The notes under the pieces: model-generated
What the model was told of the DNA's origin: nothing
Seen by the model: the letters and a program-made list of their open reading frames with translations, nothing else
Database searches by the model: none
In this document: positions 10,662-63,869 of the stretch, one piece after another
Layout: every line of letters begins with the position of its first letter
Position numbering within the stretch: position 1 is the stretch's first letter
DNA from: Eleginops maclovinus
Lineage: Eukaryota; Chordata; Actinopteri; Perciformes; Eleginopidae
DNA length: 64,000 nt
NCBI RefSeq assembly: GCF_036324505.1
Contig: NC_086352.1
Location: 35,630,881 to 35,694,880, forward strand
Direction: 5' to 3'
Translations under genes and position numbers: made by a program

Positions 10662-12904
10662 TCAAAGAAATCGCCACACTGGGTCAGGAGGCTCACTGCG
10701 AGATTCGGTTGCAGGTCTTGTTCTCCTGTCTTCAGCCGAGCGATGGCATCGCAACCAAGTGGTCACGTAGCTTGTCGGATCCCACTGTGTCATCGGTGGT
10801 CCATGTAGCTTGAACATCAAAGCAGATACCCTTTCGATCAGTAATCTTGTGCGGATTGGGGTGATAATAAGATTCATTTGGCTGAATCCCCTTTCGCACT
10901 CTGCAGTGCTGCATGGGATGACTTTCGTGCAGTTCATTAAAGGCCTAAGATCAGGTGTGTGACTGTCATCCCCAGAGCTCTCGATTAAATCCCTAAACCC
11001 GTTGATTGCACTCGCAATATGAAGTCTGAAGCGTTTGCAGAGTGCCGCTCTTTCCTCCTCTCCAAAACCAGGCGGCATATCTTGCGCAGGCGGCCAGTTC
11101 TCGCGCTCCAGAACTTTAAGTTGCGAAATCAACTGGGTAGAGTCCGACTCAGCTTGGGCATTTGCCGGTCCGGATGCTGCAGTTGTGAACATCCGACGGC
11201 TTAAATTGTTGCTTAGACTTCTAAGAAACTGTTGCCGGTTTATGGAAACAATTTTTGCATTGTCTGTTAGCTCAACGGAGCCAAATCTGCCTGCTGAGAT
11301 AGCGATTTCAGCAGCAAGGACTTTTGTCCCAGGTCGTTCTCCCATTGCATCAATGAACCGAATGCTACGTTTAATCAGTTTGTCTGCGTAGGGCACTGAT
11401 GCAGTGCGTTTTTGCAAACATTCTGACAGTAGAGCTAACTCATGCAGCGTGTCATTCATAAGTGCTAAATCCAGCAAAAACTGCTTTGAAGTCAGCCGCT
11501 TCAACCACAGACTGTATACAGTCTATGGCTTCAACAGACCTCTATATGACAGCCTATCAGAGGCCGATCGCTTCTCATCTGTCATTGCATTGGTAAAGTG
11601 AGCACATAACGATGCAAAATTATCCCAAACGGCAGACACTGTGCGGAAAGAACTAGCCACCCATCTTGTACTTAACACACGGCCGATTTTCCCCACTTGT
11701 TGTTCCAATATTTCAGCACACTCTGCCAGCTCTTTTTTATTTTGGGGTGATCTACTGTACACAGTGTATAATTTGTCCATGAATGCCTGAAAATGGTTTA
11801 CACCATTAACGTCAGACACAGTGTCGTTAACTGCGAGCTCTAGTCTATGATTTAAACAATGCCACGTCAAAATATTGGGATAGCGTTCAGTCATTCGTTT
11901 GGCCACACCAGATTTTCGCCCCAACATTACACTGGCTCCATCACTTGCAAAAGCTATTAAGTGCTTCTTTAGATATGCGTCATCAAAACCATGAGCATGG
12001 AGGCATTTGAGTAGAGTTTGCAGAATTGTGTCCGCTGTTTGGTTAGGAAGTTCGATTAAATCCAGGAACATAAAGTGTGGGTCGTATAACTTGTCTGTCT
12101 CACATTTGAGATAGACGATCAATGTAGTTTTGCACCCTAGGGTCGTTGATTCGTCGATCAGGACTGATATTTTGCCTTCTATTTCCTGAATGCGTTGACA
12201 GGCTTTTTTACGCATTTGGGAAGCAATGTGATCTGTAATTTGTGATGCACTGTAACGGGAGTGCAAGCCAATGCCCGTGTCAATCCCATTCTGGCTTTTA
12301 ACTCCATCAGTCCATAATGGTCAGAAAATGGCCTATTTTTCTGTGCTATGTGGTAGACGGTTCGGAACACGGCACTAGTAGCCTTCGTGACGGATGCATT
12401 CATTCTATCACAAACTTTATGGATTGTCTCTCTTTTTGCTCTAGCTTGAATCCGTTGAGCAGCAACGTGACCACTTGACTGGAGGTGCCTCAGAATTTTT
12501 TTTCGAAGAGAGGTTAACATTGTGCTCTTCTCTGTTCCACTATGGGTGATACTGTAGGACCGCCATTCATCTCCCATTCGCGAACCTTGGGCTTTGAATA
12601 CAGATAGATCACTAATGGACGTGCACACTTTGCAGCCCAGTTTCCCGTCCTTTGCGTCGATCCAGGGATAGGCCTCCTTTTTTCTCTTCCACATCTCCTC
12701 AGTCCAGATCGCGAACGGTGAGCTGTCGGAGCTCCCCATAGAAATATGGGAGCTCCCCACCACCTCCGCGCTAGCATTAGCAGAAGATGTGGGAACTTCG
12801 GTGGTGGTGCTGGCTTGTGGCTCAGTCAACGTCTCTGGCTCCTGAATTTCATTGCTGACATCTTTCCGAAAATAAAAATCAATACTTTTCTGTCGATTTG
12901 ACAT
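10662..12904 (-). pseudogene. hAT transposase (KIAA1586-like), two lesions
   Basis: Start chosen at 12904 (MSNRQKSIDFYFRK). Part 1, to about 12280, holds a Cys-poor N-terminus and a zinc-finger-like region around GKLGCKVC and LRHLQSSGH. One base is missing near 12280, and the frame resumes as DTGIGLHSRYSASQITDHIA. Part 2 carries VLIDESTTLGCKTTLIVYL (first catalytic Asp), FASDGASVMLGRKSG and TWHCLNHRLELAV. Part 3 (11504-10662) ends in the dimerisation domain with CSTAECERGFSQMNLI and RVSALMFKLHGP. Parts 2 and 3 share one frame, interrupted only by a 30-bp insertion that introduces a TAG at 11523-11525. The domain set matches the hAT proteins annotated in fish as KIAA1586-like. It is a recent pseudogene. 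Confidence 0.9.
11506..11527. mobile_element. 22-bp P-like element footprint inside the hAT transposase
   Basis: CACAGACTGTATACAGTCTATG consists of two abutting terminal ends of the element found at 50019-52534 (CATAGACTGTATA...). It is flanked by the perfect 8-bp duplication GCTTCAAC (11498-11505 and 11528-11535). The 30 added bases keep the reading frame but insert a TAG stop. P-type transposases are known to cut staggered within the terminal repeats and to leave both target copies plus 10-20 nt of termini. This matches that pattern. An extreme internal deletion would look the same. Confidence 0.8.
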
Positions 12905-13281
12905 TTTAATAACTACACTAACCACACTGAAATCAAAATAGGCTACACATCACATCCACGTTCTCGTTGTTTTTTTTTTGTCTTGTTTTAAGTCTCAGGT
13001 TGATGACAATTATCGAATGTTCATGTTATGTTCATGTCGTAGCCAATATAGGTCACGGACAGATACTACTGGGGATGTCTTATGTAGCCTATGTAGGTTG
13101 TTCTCACCATTGCCAATATCTCCGGATTTACATTTGAGTTGTAAGCTATTTTTTTTTTTTTTTTTTTTTTAGTTGTAGCCTAAGCTAATTTATTTTTATT
13201 ATTTTTTTATATATCACGTCGGGAGAAGTGGGTGGACGGCGTACCCCCGCGTCCAACGCCCACTACACCCCTGCTTGACAT

Positions 13282-14140
13282 TTATTGAAGGTAAATACTA
13301 ATAGAGTAGACAACACCTTGATCCGCGAATTAATGTCTTACTTTTTTTTGTTCTCTCTCAGCAAGGGTTACTAAATAAAGAAATAACGACTCAATATGCC
13401 GACAAACATGTTTAAAAGCTTATCAGAAAGATTATATTGATGAAAAGGTTTCCAAGTCCCCATTTAGCCTACTAGACTAGCGCTACTAGCTGAGTGACTG
13501 ACTAGCTGAACACAACTCAAGAGAGGAATAAACGAGAAGCATTCCTGTCTGTCACTGGCTGAAATTCAACGAGGGCGTCCTAGACTCAACAGACAACAGC
13601 ATACGATTGGCACAGCGACTAGTCCGTGGGAGAACGGACGAATATGAAGTTGTATTAAAGGGTGTAGTTTGGGCACTGTAACACCATATTCTCTTTATCT
13701 CTCAGTTTTTCTCCGTCTCTCATAAATATATTTATACATTACTTCCCTAGTCCCTCACGTTTAAACCTCTCTGATCCCCTTTCTTTAACTTGCCAAAAAT
13801 CAGCACACAAGCATAATCAGTATTCCTGTGTGAAGATTTTTTAAATGTGTTTGTCCCTCAGGATCCCGCTGTTGAAACACTACTGTGTCCTTAAAGCGCT
13901 CTGCGTCTACCTGAATGAAAGTTCAGAGAGCTTCATAAAGGAATATTAGGTGATTTGAAACCCAGCCAAACAAATCATTATTAACCTTTTTTTGGTAAAT
14001 CATAACACAATCAATCATTATTGACAATAATCCATGATCCTTTCATTTTCCATGTATAAATCAACTACGTGAAAGACCTAGTTTGAAATATTTTGCTTAC
14101 TTACTGCTTGTAAAAACTTGTGCTTATATTGGCTAGGGCT
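13282..14140. other. intergenic sequence, nothing recognised
   Basis: No domain or repeat termini were seen between the hAT element and the dispersed repeat. Confidence 0.5.
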
Positions 14141-14345
14141 CCAACACATTTAACATGATTGGCTAAGGGGTGGGACATATCTAAGCTGTTGACCAATTAC
14201 AACCGAGCCAGCAAGCTAACCAATCAGAGCAGACTGTGCTCTGGTTTCAGACAGAGGGTGAAAAGAGGAGCTGCAGCACAGGCAGTATGAGAAAAATAAA
14301 GAGCTTCCTGAACATTGAAGCATTTAGACATGTCCCAGGAGAGAC
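14140..14345. repeat. dispersed repeat, copy 2 (inverted relative to 3700-3990)
   Basis: Aligns in reverse complement with the 3780-3960 copy, with shared CTAACCAATCAGAGCAGA and AACATTGAAGC blocks. It runs straight into the 57-bp minisatellite on its right. The equivalent place in copy 1 (about 3740-3790) has only one monomer-like stretch. Confidence 0.7.
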
Positions 14346-15255
14346 AGTTACATACTGATATGCAACTGAACATAAGCAGGAGAGGACTCTTTAAAGTAGA
14401 GACACTACATACTGATATACACCTGAACATCAGCAGGAGAGGACTCTTTAAAGTAGAGACCCTTACATACTGATATACACCTGAACATCAGTAGGAGAGG
14501 ACTCTTTAAAGTAGAGACACTACATACTGATATACACCTGAACATCAGCAGGAGAGGACTCTTTAAAGTAGAGACACTACATACTGATATACACCTGAAC
14601 ATCAGCAGGAGAGGACTCTTTAAAGTAGAGATGCTACATACTGATATACACCTGAACATCAGCAGGAGAGGACTCTTTAAAGTAGAGACGCTACATACTG
14701 ATATACACCTGAACATCAGCAGGAGAGGACTCTTTAAAGTACAGATGCTACATACTGATATACACCTGAACATCAGCAGGAGAGACCTCTTTAAAGTAGA
14801 GACACTACATACTGATATACACCTGAACATCAGCAGGAGAGGACTCTTTAAAGTAGAGACACTACATACTGATATACACCTGAACATCAGCAGGAGAGGA
14901 CTCTTTAAAGTACAGATGCTACACACTGATACACACCTGAACATCAGCAGGAGAGGACTCTTTAAAGTAGAGACACTACATACTGATATACACCTGAACA
15001 TCAGCAGGAGAGGACTCTTTAAAGTAGAGACACTACATACTGATATACACCTGAATATCAGCAGAAGAGGACTCTTTAAAGTACAGATGCTACACACTGA
15101 TACACACCTGAACATCAGCAGGAGAGGACTCTTTAAAGTAGAGACACTACATACTGATATACACCTGAACATCAGCAGGAGAGGACTCTTTAAAGTAGAG
15201 ACACTACATAATGATACACACCTGAACATCAGCAGGAGAGGACTCTTTAAATTAA
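14340..15255. repeat. 57-bp minisatellite, about 16 units
   Basis: Units of 57 bp begin GAGACACTACATACTGATAT and end with CTCTTTAAAGTA. Because 57 is a multiple of 3, both strands stay open: a 214-residue frame on plus and a 274-residue frame on minus, each a 19-residue repeat. Variants recur in order (GATGCTACACACTGATACAC units at about 14925 and 15090), pointing to higher-order duplication. I read it as non-coding tandem DNA, not a repeat protein, because no start context or homologue was recognised. Confidence 0.95.
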
Positions 15256-15486
15256 AAGCAATAATAACTACTTAAATAATTGAATTAGTTAATTATTCAA
15301 AGTAATTCTAGCTATTTTGGTTATATTGTTCATGTACATTAAAAACCACATGTATTTATTTATAATGGATCCAACAAAAGGATTTGTTCATTTGTTTTAT
15401 TATAATATAACATGATGGTGTGTCAGGGCTAGTTCTCAAACTGATCATCATGAATACTTTGTTCTAATCCCACTTTAGGACAGTGA

Positions 15487-15789
15487 GATGGCAACAAGAC
15501 TAATGGAGCCAATGGTGTTAGGACTCTTCCTCGTCACACACGAAGGAGCAGAGCCCGGGAACCACTTGAAGATGTTGGCTTCATCATCGAGGGTGTTGAA
15601 CTGCTGCAAGAGCTAAAATACTTGGCAAACGGATGGGCAGTACTGCTTGGACTGATTTACAGCCTCAATCTGAGCTCCCCAAAGGACTTGAAGTATACAT
15701 TTGAATTCATTCAAAAGGTATTGATGGAGTTGGATGGCCAAAGACTGTCAACCAAGGTGCAGGTTCTGAAGAACCGATTACAAGAGTAA
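15487..15789 (+). pseudogene. terminal exon of a fish SAM-domain-3-like protein family
   Basis: After a splice-acceptor-like ...CCCACTTTAG near 15478, one frame is open from 15487 to the TAA at 15787-15789. It includes REPLEDVGFIIEGVELLQEL, LGLIYSLNLSSPKDLKYTFE and LSTKVQVLKNRLQE. This resembles the conserved C-terminus of uncharacterised fish proteins often annotated as SAM domain-containing 3-like; that recognition is from memory. The frame has no ATG near its start, which fits a last exon. A 3' UTR follows with AATAAA near 15936. No upstream exons were identified, and a TGA sits in frame just before 15487, so it may be an orphan or decayed copy. Confidence 0.6.
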
Positions 15790-15977
15790 TCCCAAGGATA
15801 AAATACTGTGACAGAGATAACGTTCAGTTATCAATTGCCAAGCTGCTACATGTTCTTGTTTATATTTGCACTGTGGGACTGCCAGAAACGTTTTTTCAAC
15901 GTTCTGTATGTATAACACATGTGGAAACTTTGACAATAAAGTGGACCTTGACTTGACCTTGACTTTGACTTTGACAC

Positions 15978-16435
<458 letters not shown>

Positions 16436-16795
16436 TTGCTTGAGCAAAATTATGTGATGTATTTCATCTGTAAATGTTTGAACAGACATAAAAACACCAT
16501 ACAATGTGTTTCGGATTCAAGAAGGAACTCATTTGCGTTAGGTAAATACAACATAACTGGTCTAAGTAAAAACAACAATTTAAGCAAATACAACATAACT
16601 GTATGATGTAGCTTTTAATTAAGATGCTTTGGTAAGATTAACTTAAATGGAAGAATTCATTTTTACTTTACTAGTCTTTTTCTTATTTACTTAGCTTAGT
16701 TACGTGCAACTTGGTTGACATAACTAGACTAAGTAAATCCAACATTTCATTTCTTTGATTGTAAACATTCAGATATAACTAACAAGAATCCAATA

Positions 16796-17100
16796 CCTGG
16801 ATTTTTCATCAGCTTTCAACACAATACAAGCAGACATCTTGGTGTTTAAAATGGCCATGAGGGAACTGAATCCATACCTGATTCACTGGTATGCCTTTTC
16901 TTCACCAACAGAATTCAGCTCTTGAAGGTGAACAAAGCCCTGTCCTCTCCCGTTACGACAAATGTAGGGGACCCCCAGGGCTGTGTGAGTTCAGCTGTGC
17001 TTTTTACTCTACACTGACGATTGTCGTACCGACACACTGAATCAATTCATAATTAAGTACTCTGATGATACCGTGTTATTATCTCTGTTAAGTAACTCAC
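16796..17100 (+). pseudogene. LINE reverse transcriptase remnant (CR1/L2-like)
   Basis: Broken plus-strand frames read LDFSSAFNTIQ, then NPYLIHWY, ALSSPVTTNVGDPQGCVSS and a degraded YSDDTVLL. This is the order of the conserved blocks leading to the catalytic YxDD. Several stops and frameshifts are present. Neither endonuclease nor 3' tail was found nearby. Confidence 0.75.
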
Positions 17101-17259
17101 ACAACCCTGGGCTGCACCACTAGGGTGCAAACAAAGTGGTTGAATAGGGTGATAATAATGCTCTTGAGAATAGAATAAAGAAAACAGAGGAAATTGTTTT
17201 CGGCTCACCATCTGACCCCCATACAGTCCGTATTGCCTTTCACACTGAAACAATTATGC

Positions 17260-19348
17260 AGGTACTTTCATATAAATACACTTCTGTGTAATAATATACC
17301 ATCTACTGCCATGACAAGACCACATAGGATATATCTGTAAAGGACTTAAAAAGGAACTTCTTTTCTAGGCTGACCTGAGTCTTTCCAGGCGGGTAGACAA
17401 ATTCTTCTTTGGTTTTTACATCTTGGATTTTGACTGTATTACAGTAATCCAAGCTACAAAATAAAAAAATCAACTAGAACTGTATCGGATATTAACTTAT
17501 CCTTCACGACAAGCCCACCAAGTTTCCCAAAACACTCTCCTCATCTCAGAGACAGGCAAAGTGGCCAAATAATGATTTTCCCCGACCACAGACCTAATCT
17601 CGAACTTCATATTCGCATTCCATCGCTTCTGGTGGTCAGGGAATCACTGAGCTCACTATTAAAGATCTTGGCCTGAGGTGTCGTGTTTGGCAAAGACATC
17701 AACGTGCCTGATGACATCCCATATCTCTTTCTGATGGGACCCATTTACCGTTCTGACATCATTCTGACATCTCTTCTTTCAGTACAGTATATGATTTGTA
17801 AAGGTCCTATTTGTGCATGTATTAATTTTAGGCCTAAAAAATAACGACAGTGGGAAAAATGTAATTTCCCATGGAGGACATTTTTAAGTTTTCATCCCCT
17901 TTTTCTTTCTGTCTTGCAGAACATTCTGGGGGTTCTCTAACATTGTGTTTACCATTTCAGCAATGACTGTTACTAGAAATACACACATAAAAAGATGCAA
18001 AGTGAGTTATCAAGACTTATTTAGAAAAAAAAGTAACCCTCCTTGTATGTTGACAGAGAAGCAGGGATTTTTTTTATTGCATTTAGTGTAGTCTTTATTT
18101 TCATGATATAAACAGAATTCATACTGACATTAGGATTTCTCTGCAGCTTGTTGCCAGTGTTATAGTAACAAATACATTTTACTTTAAGCAAAATATTTGC
18201 ATGTTTGAATTTATTACCTATCTGTGCAGTTAAAAAAGTGAGATGTCATCAAGTAGGAAAGTTGATCTACTGGCCGTTAGAAGAAGTGATGAGAGATTCT
18301 ATATCCAAGCTTTTTTTGTCCAATGTTATTCCTGAATGATTTTCAAATTGCTCTGATCTGAAAATACAAAGCATTTTCTCACTCCTTAGACTACACTGGG
18401 TAAGAGACTGATCTGAATTGCTGAGATACAGCCAGGAGTAAGATTCTCTTCCTGACATCAAAAGACTTCTGTCAGCTTGGGCAGGGAGGGATGACAGAGG
18501 GCCGCCGGGCAGACACACATCCCTCTGCAAGCCCAGCCTGTGGAGCACTTGGCGATGAACGGATATTGATGGTCGGCCTGCCCCGCGGATGATACCGTGG
18601 GTAAATATAGTGCCAAAGAGAAAACTGAGACAATGTGCACATTTGTCCGTCCAAGCAATCAAGTTTCGGTTTCTACTAAAAAAAAAAATCTATTATGAGC
18701 TAAATTCTCCTTGTTCTTTCACATGAACATGCTTGTATTATTGGAGGATTGAGTACAGACACCTTACTTAAGTAAGGTTGTAAATGAAGATATCTACATG
18801 TAGTAGGGTGAGGGAAAACTTAAACTAAAAAAGAAGATTTTCTTTTGCTGGTATGTATTCAGTGACAAATGTATAAGATAACCAATTCATAGAAAATATA
18901 ATCAGGTCAGTATTATGTTTCTCTTAATGTAACAAATGAGTTGTACACATCCGACACTTCGATAAGGCAAGGTTTGCTGTTCTGTAGTCTTATTTACCCA
19001 CTCTTGCCTCTTTTCCCATTATCTTTCAACTTAGATGCAAGAACTTTTAAACAAATGATATTTACTGCAACTGCAATATAAGAAAGGTTGCATATTATAA
19101 GTGTTCACAGATTTGACCTCAGCTCTCACTATTGTTTACTGTCAGCAGTGGGGCTCATGTATTTGGGTAAGCTTCCCGTGGTCCAAATGTTGGTATGGTA
19201 ACACCAGATGATAAGCTTCTCTCCGAGTTGTGCTCTTTTATCTAGTGTGTATATTTTGCAACAAGTGCAGGAGCAGTGTGTTCTCATCAGGCCTGAAAAG
19301 AGCCTTTGTTTGGCTGTGAACACCTGGACAGAGTTCTCTCTCTCTCGC

Positions 19349-19412
<64 letters not shown>

Positions 19413-21095
19413 TCCCTGTTCTATCTATCCATCCATCTTTTTTAATCTGAATTGTTTTCACCTTCGTCCCGCCCCCTCTCCCTTTAAGGTTAGGATTAGG
19501 TTAAAAAAAAAAGTAAATAATGTTACTGTGTGTGTGTGACAGAGAGAGCGTGTGTGTGTTGAACTGCAACACTGTAACTGAAGGTCCAAACACTAGTCAG
19601 CCATGGGAAAGTGCTTTACGCTGAAGAGGAAGGAGAACTGGGTATAAGTAAAAGTCATTCTCAAGGCCATTTCAATGTCCACATTCTCAGACCCAGAATG
19701 TGAGTTCAGTGAGCAGTCTGCAGAAGTTAATGTTGCTTTTTGTTCTCCCTGAGGGCAGGAATTCCCGGACCATATATATCTTTGAATATTAAGGGTTCCC
19801 TTTTACTAAAAATGGGTTGATCGGTTGATTTTTGATCAACTCTCTGAAATGAGTCAATCAAATAATGTCATTTGTTTACGAATCATAAAACATTTTATTC
19901 AATCAATTTGTTTCCTTGGAATGAATCCCATGCCTTGAACTAATGAAATGTTCACTGTTTCTTTATTTCTTGCTTATTTTGTTATTGGGCTGAGATACAC
20001 TTTGTTCATAGCTTCTTTGGCTTTTAATTTAGATGTTTTCAAATTCTTATAAATTCACTCAAACTCATGTTGAGGCTTTACTTTATTTTAAGAAGAAATA
20101 CATCATTAATATTACTATGTGTGTTTATGTATAAATTAGCATAAATATGACAATAATGTAACACCACATCAAAATACATCATCATGCTGGTTTATAGGTC
20201 TAGGTCACCAAGAAATTGCATTTATGTTTATGGTGCACTGTATTTTGATCACGCCTACAACACTTTTTTTAATATATGGATGTTATGCACCTGGGCCCAT
20301 TATGCATTATGTTGAAGTAACTCTTGCAAGTGTTCATGATATAAACATACATTAGATTTTTTGTTTCTTTTTGTTTATTGCGGGTAGTACTTCTATTGTG
20401 TACTTGACTTGCTATGATAAAGTATTCACCTCCTGCATAGACAATGTTTCTTACGGTTTCTTGAGTGGTATCCCAGGGTACGTTTACTATGCAGATGAGA
20501 GATTTAGAATAAATAAGTTAAAACACTCAGCAATAACACCAATTTAAACTATTTCGTAGTTATATTCTCTTTAAGAACTCATACACACACTCCCACAAAC
20601 TCAACCACCTAGGCAATCGTTTGAAGTTCCATACATGGTTGAAGTGCATCATCCCCTGTTGGCTGTTCAGAATATAAAGCATTTCTCCAACTGGAGGCTG
20701 TAATGGCGGCAGGAGTCCTGAAGAAGAGCTGCTGTTACACTCACAGCGGCCTGAGTCAGATTACCCAACCAACAAGATGGTTCAATAAAAGCCTGATAAA
20801 AGGGTCATCATGCATTTAAGAATGTGAAATATAAATACACTATAATTTGCAGTATCTATATAGTTTCTTATATAAAAAATGATATTTTAAAATGACATTA
20901 TTTGACAACCTGGCAAGAGAACAAAGTCTATTTGGACTTACCAAAAAAGTCCAAAATAGACTTACCAAAAACTTACCAAAAACTGGAAAACCCAACAGAA
21001 ACAGTTTACTCGCCCAATAAAAATCCACACTGGATGTATAACAGCCTGATTTATCATCTTCCTCTGAGCCATAGAGGTCCATTCTTATTAAAATT
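17260..21095. other. upstream intergenic region, largely unassigned
   Basis: No gene was recognised across 3.8 kb. It includes a CT tract (19335-19410) and a TG-associated segment near 19508. A GC-richer stretch at 18460-18600 stands out from the AT-rich surroundings. None of the short ORFs shows a known domain. It lies upstream of the ALDH1A gene and could hold regulatory elements. Confidence 0.4.
19335..19410. repeat. (CT)n microsatellite
   Basis: About 37 CT units with two G interruptions near its left end. Confidence 0.95.
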
Positions 21096-21100
21096 AGCAG

Positions 21101-21268
<168 letters not shown>

Positions 21269-21568
21269 TACTTTAACTCAATCCCACATCAGCACCTGCT
21301 GTCACAAATACACCCTATAGAACAAAATGTGAGTTCATCTGCTGGAAAAAGGCCTCAACAAATGCTCTTTTTTCGGGAGTCTGTAAAAATGTGAAAAGAT
21401 ACTCTAAAGAAGACTCATTTCGATGGTCAAACCTTGAACATCAGTGGCTCTGTCAATCTCTCACACGCTATTAAACCTTTTTCAGCTATAGTGCAGGTTC
21501 CTGCTTATTTGCATGGGTCTAAGCCAATGCTTTGCATTTCATATTGTTTGCTGGCCTAACCTGCCAAG

Positions 21569-21590
21569 CCCCCCCCCCCCCCCCCCCCCC
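21569..21590. repeat. poly-C run
   Basis: About 22 consecutive C residues. Confidence 0.95.
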
Positions 21591-21599
21591 GCGCTGTCC

Positions 21600-22230
21600 C
21601 TTTGACTCTCTCTCTCATTATGAAGTGTTAGGAAGCTGCTGAAGTGAGAAATGAGCCTGCGAAAGCCTGTTGTCCTAATTAAACTTTGACATAAAGAGTG
21701 ACAAGAAGCGATGAAGGGGAAACAATAGCAGACTGTGTATGAGTGCAAGCCCGGAGCAAGCAAGCGGCTTTGTCCTCAAGAACAAAAGCATGTGTTTGCA
21801 TGTGTTCAAATTCATTCAGCTTCACCAGGCCCAGGTGCAAAGACCAACAGCTCATAGAGCTTTGATGAAAAGCCTGAAGTCGCAGAAGCAGACAGAGCTG
21901 CTGTGCTGTAATGTGAGCGTGCAGCAGAATAAACTGTCTCGTTACTTTCCCTGCCTGTACTGAAAGACACGGGGGACATTTTACCTCTGCTTTTCCTTTT
22001 GCTCTTTAAAAGGTACCCCACAGACAGCTTGTGAATGCTTGCTCATCCCAAGAATAAAAAAAATAAAATAAAAGCACTACATTTCCCATATCATGAGTCA
22101 TGAGTGGATATTTTAAATAGGTATGCAACAGCAGGTACGTGGAAGAGTGTCCCATGGCTGCAAGAGTAGAATCCCCTCTTGTGTGAGGTGAGGGCGGAGC
22201 TGCTGTGTGAGGAGGGAGGACCTCCACAGT
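21600..22230. promoter_or_regulatory. proximal upstream region of the ALDH1A gene
   Basis: This 630-bp stretch precedes the TATA-like box and looks like unique sequence. It contains a homeodomain-type CCTAATTAAAC near 21675 and a GC-richer part at 22170-22230. Calling it a promoter is inference from position; no conserved element could be tested. Confidence 0.35.
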
Positions 22231-22232
22231 CC

Positions 22233-22240
22233 TATAAGAG
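22233..22240 (+). promoter_or_regulatory. TATA-like box of the ALDH1A gene
   Basis: TATAAGAG lies 65 bp before the ATG at 22298. The predicted start of transcription, about 30 bp downstream, would give a 5' UTR of roughly 35 nt. Confidence 0.55.
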
Positions 22241-22297
22241 CCAGTCGATGGGCTCACATTGCAGTACACTGGCCCTGGACTGGACTGCTGAACTAGA

Positions 22298-63531
<41,234 letters not shown>

Positions 63532-63539
63532 GTCTGATG

Positions 63540-63830
63540 TTGGACTGGAAACCTCTCTTAGTTTGAAATGAACGCAAATTAAAGATCCTGCTCTCCTGTT
63601 CTGCTACCGAGACAATCTCAACCATAACCTTTTAACTGTCTCCCAAAGGTCCAGACCAATAGAACCAGTTGAGAACACAGTCACAGAATCAAACCCAGTT
63701 TTGTAGATGATTTATCAAAAGGAATTTGGAACTCAACAATATTTTTAAGTATCTTGCTGTATTGGCGCTCCACTGTTGAGATTTGGTTTCTTTAATAGTG
63801 GCTTCAAAAGTTACTGTTTTGTACGGAAGT
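63540..63830. other. start of ALDH1A intron 6, nothing recognised
   Basis: No domain or repeat end was seen after the exon 6 donor in this stretch. Confidence 0.5.
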
Positions 63831-63869
63831 CGAGAACAGCCATGGATTTATTTTTAATTTTTATGCACT

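Larger units (their letters stand above)
10452..13273 (-). mobile_element. hAT element, nearly complete, with perfect 8-bp target duplication
   Basis: The left end CAGTGGTGTAGTGGG and right end CCCACTACACCCCTG are inverted repeats. They are flanked by the perfect 8-bp duplication CTTGACAT (10444-10451 and 13274-13281), the hAT hallmark. The 2.8-kb element holds one minus-strand transposase gene (10662-12904), a CA repeat near its left end and T runs near its right end. It was probably autonomous before two lesions: a 1-nt frameshift near 12280 and a 30-bp insertion at 11506-11535. Confidence 0.93.

Noticed and set aside
14340..15255. CRISPR-like array
   Set aside because: Units are contiguous tandem copies without unique spacers, in a eukaryotic genome.
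14405..15275. Long repeat proteins (274 aa minus, 214 aa plus) in the minisatellite
   Set aside because: Both strands are open only because the unit is 57 bp. No domain or start context; it fits tandem DNA better than a gene.
18267..18662. 131-codon minus-strand ORF upstream of the ALDH1A gene
   Set aside because: No recognisable domain, overlapping frames of similar length, and low coding character.
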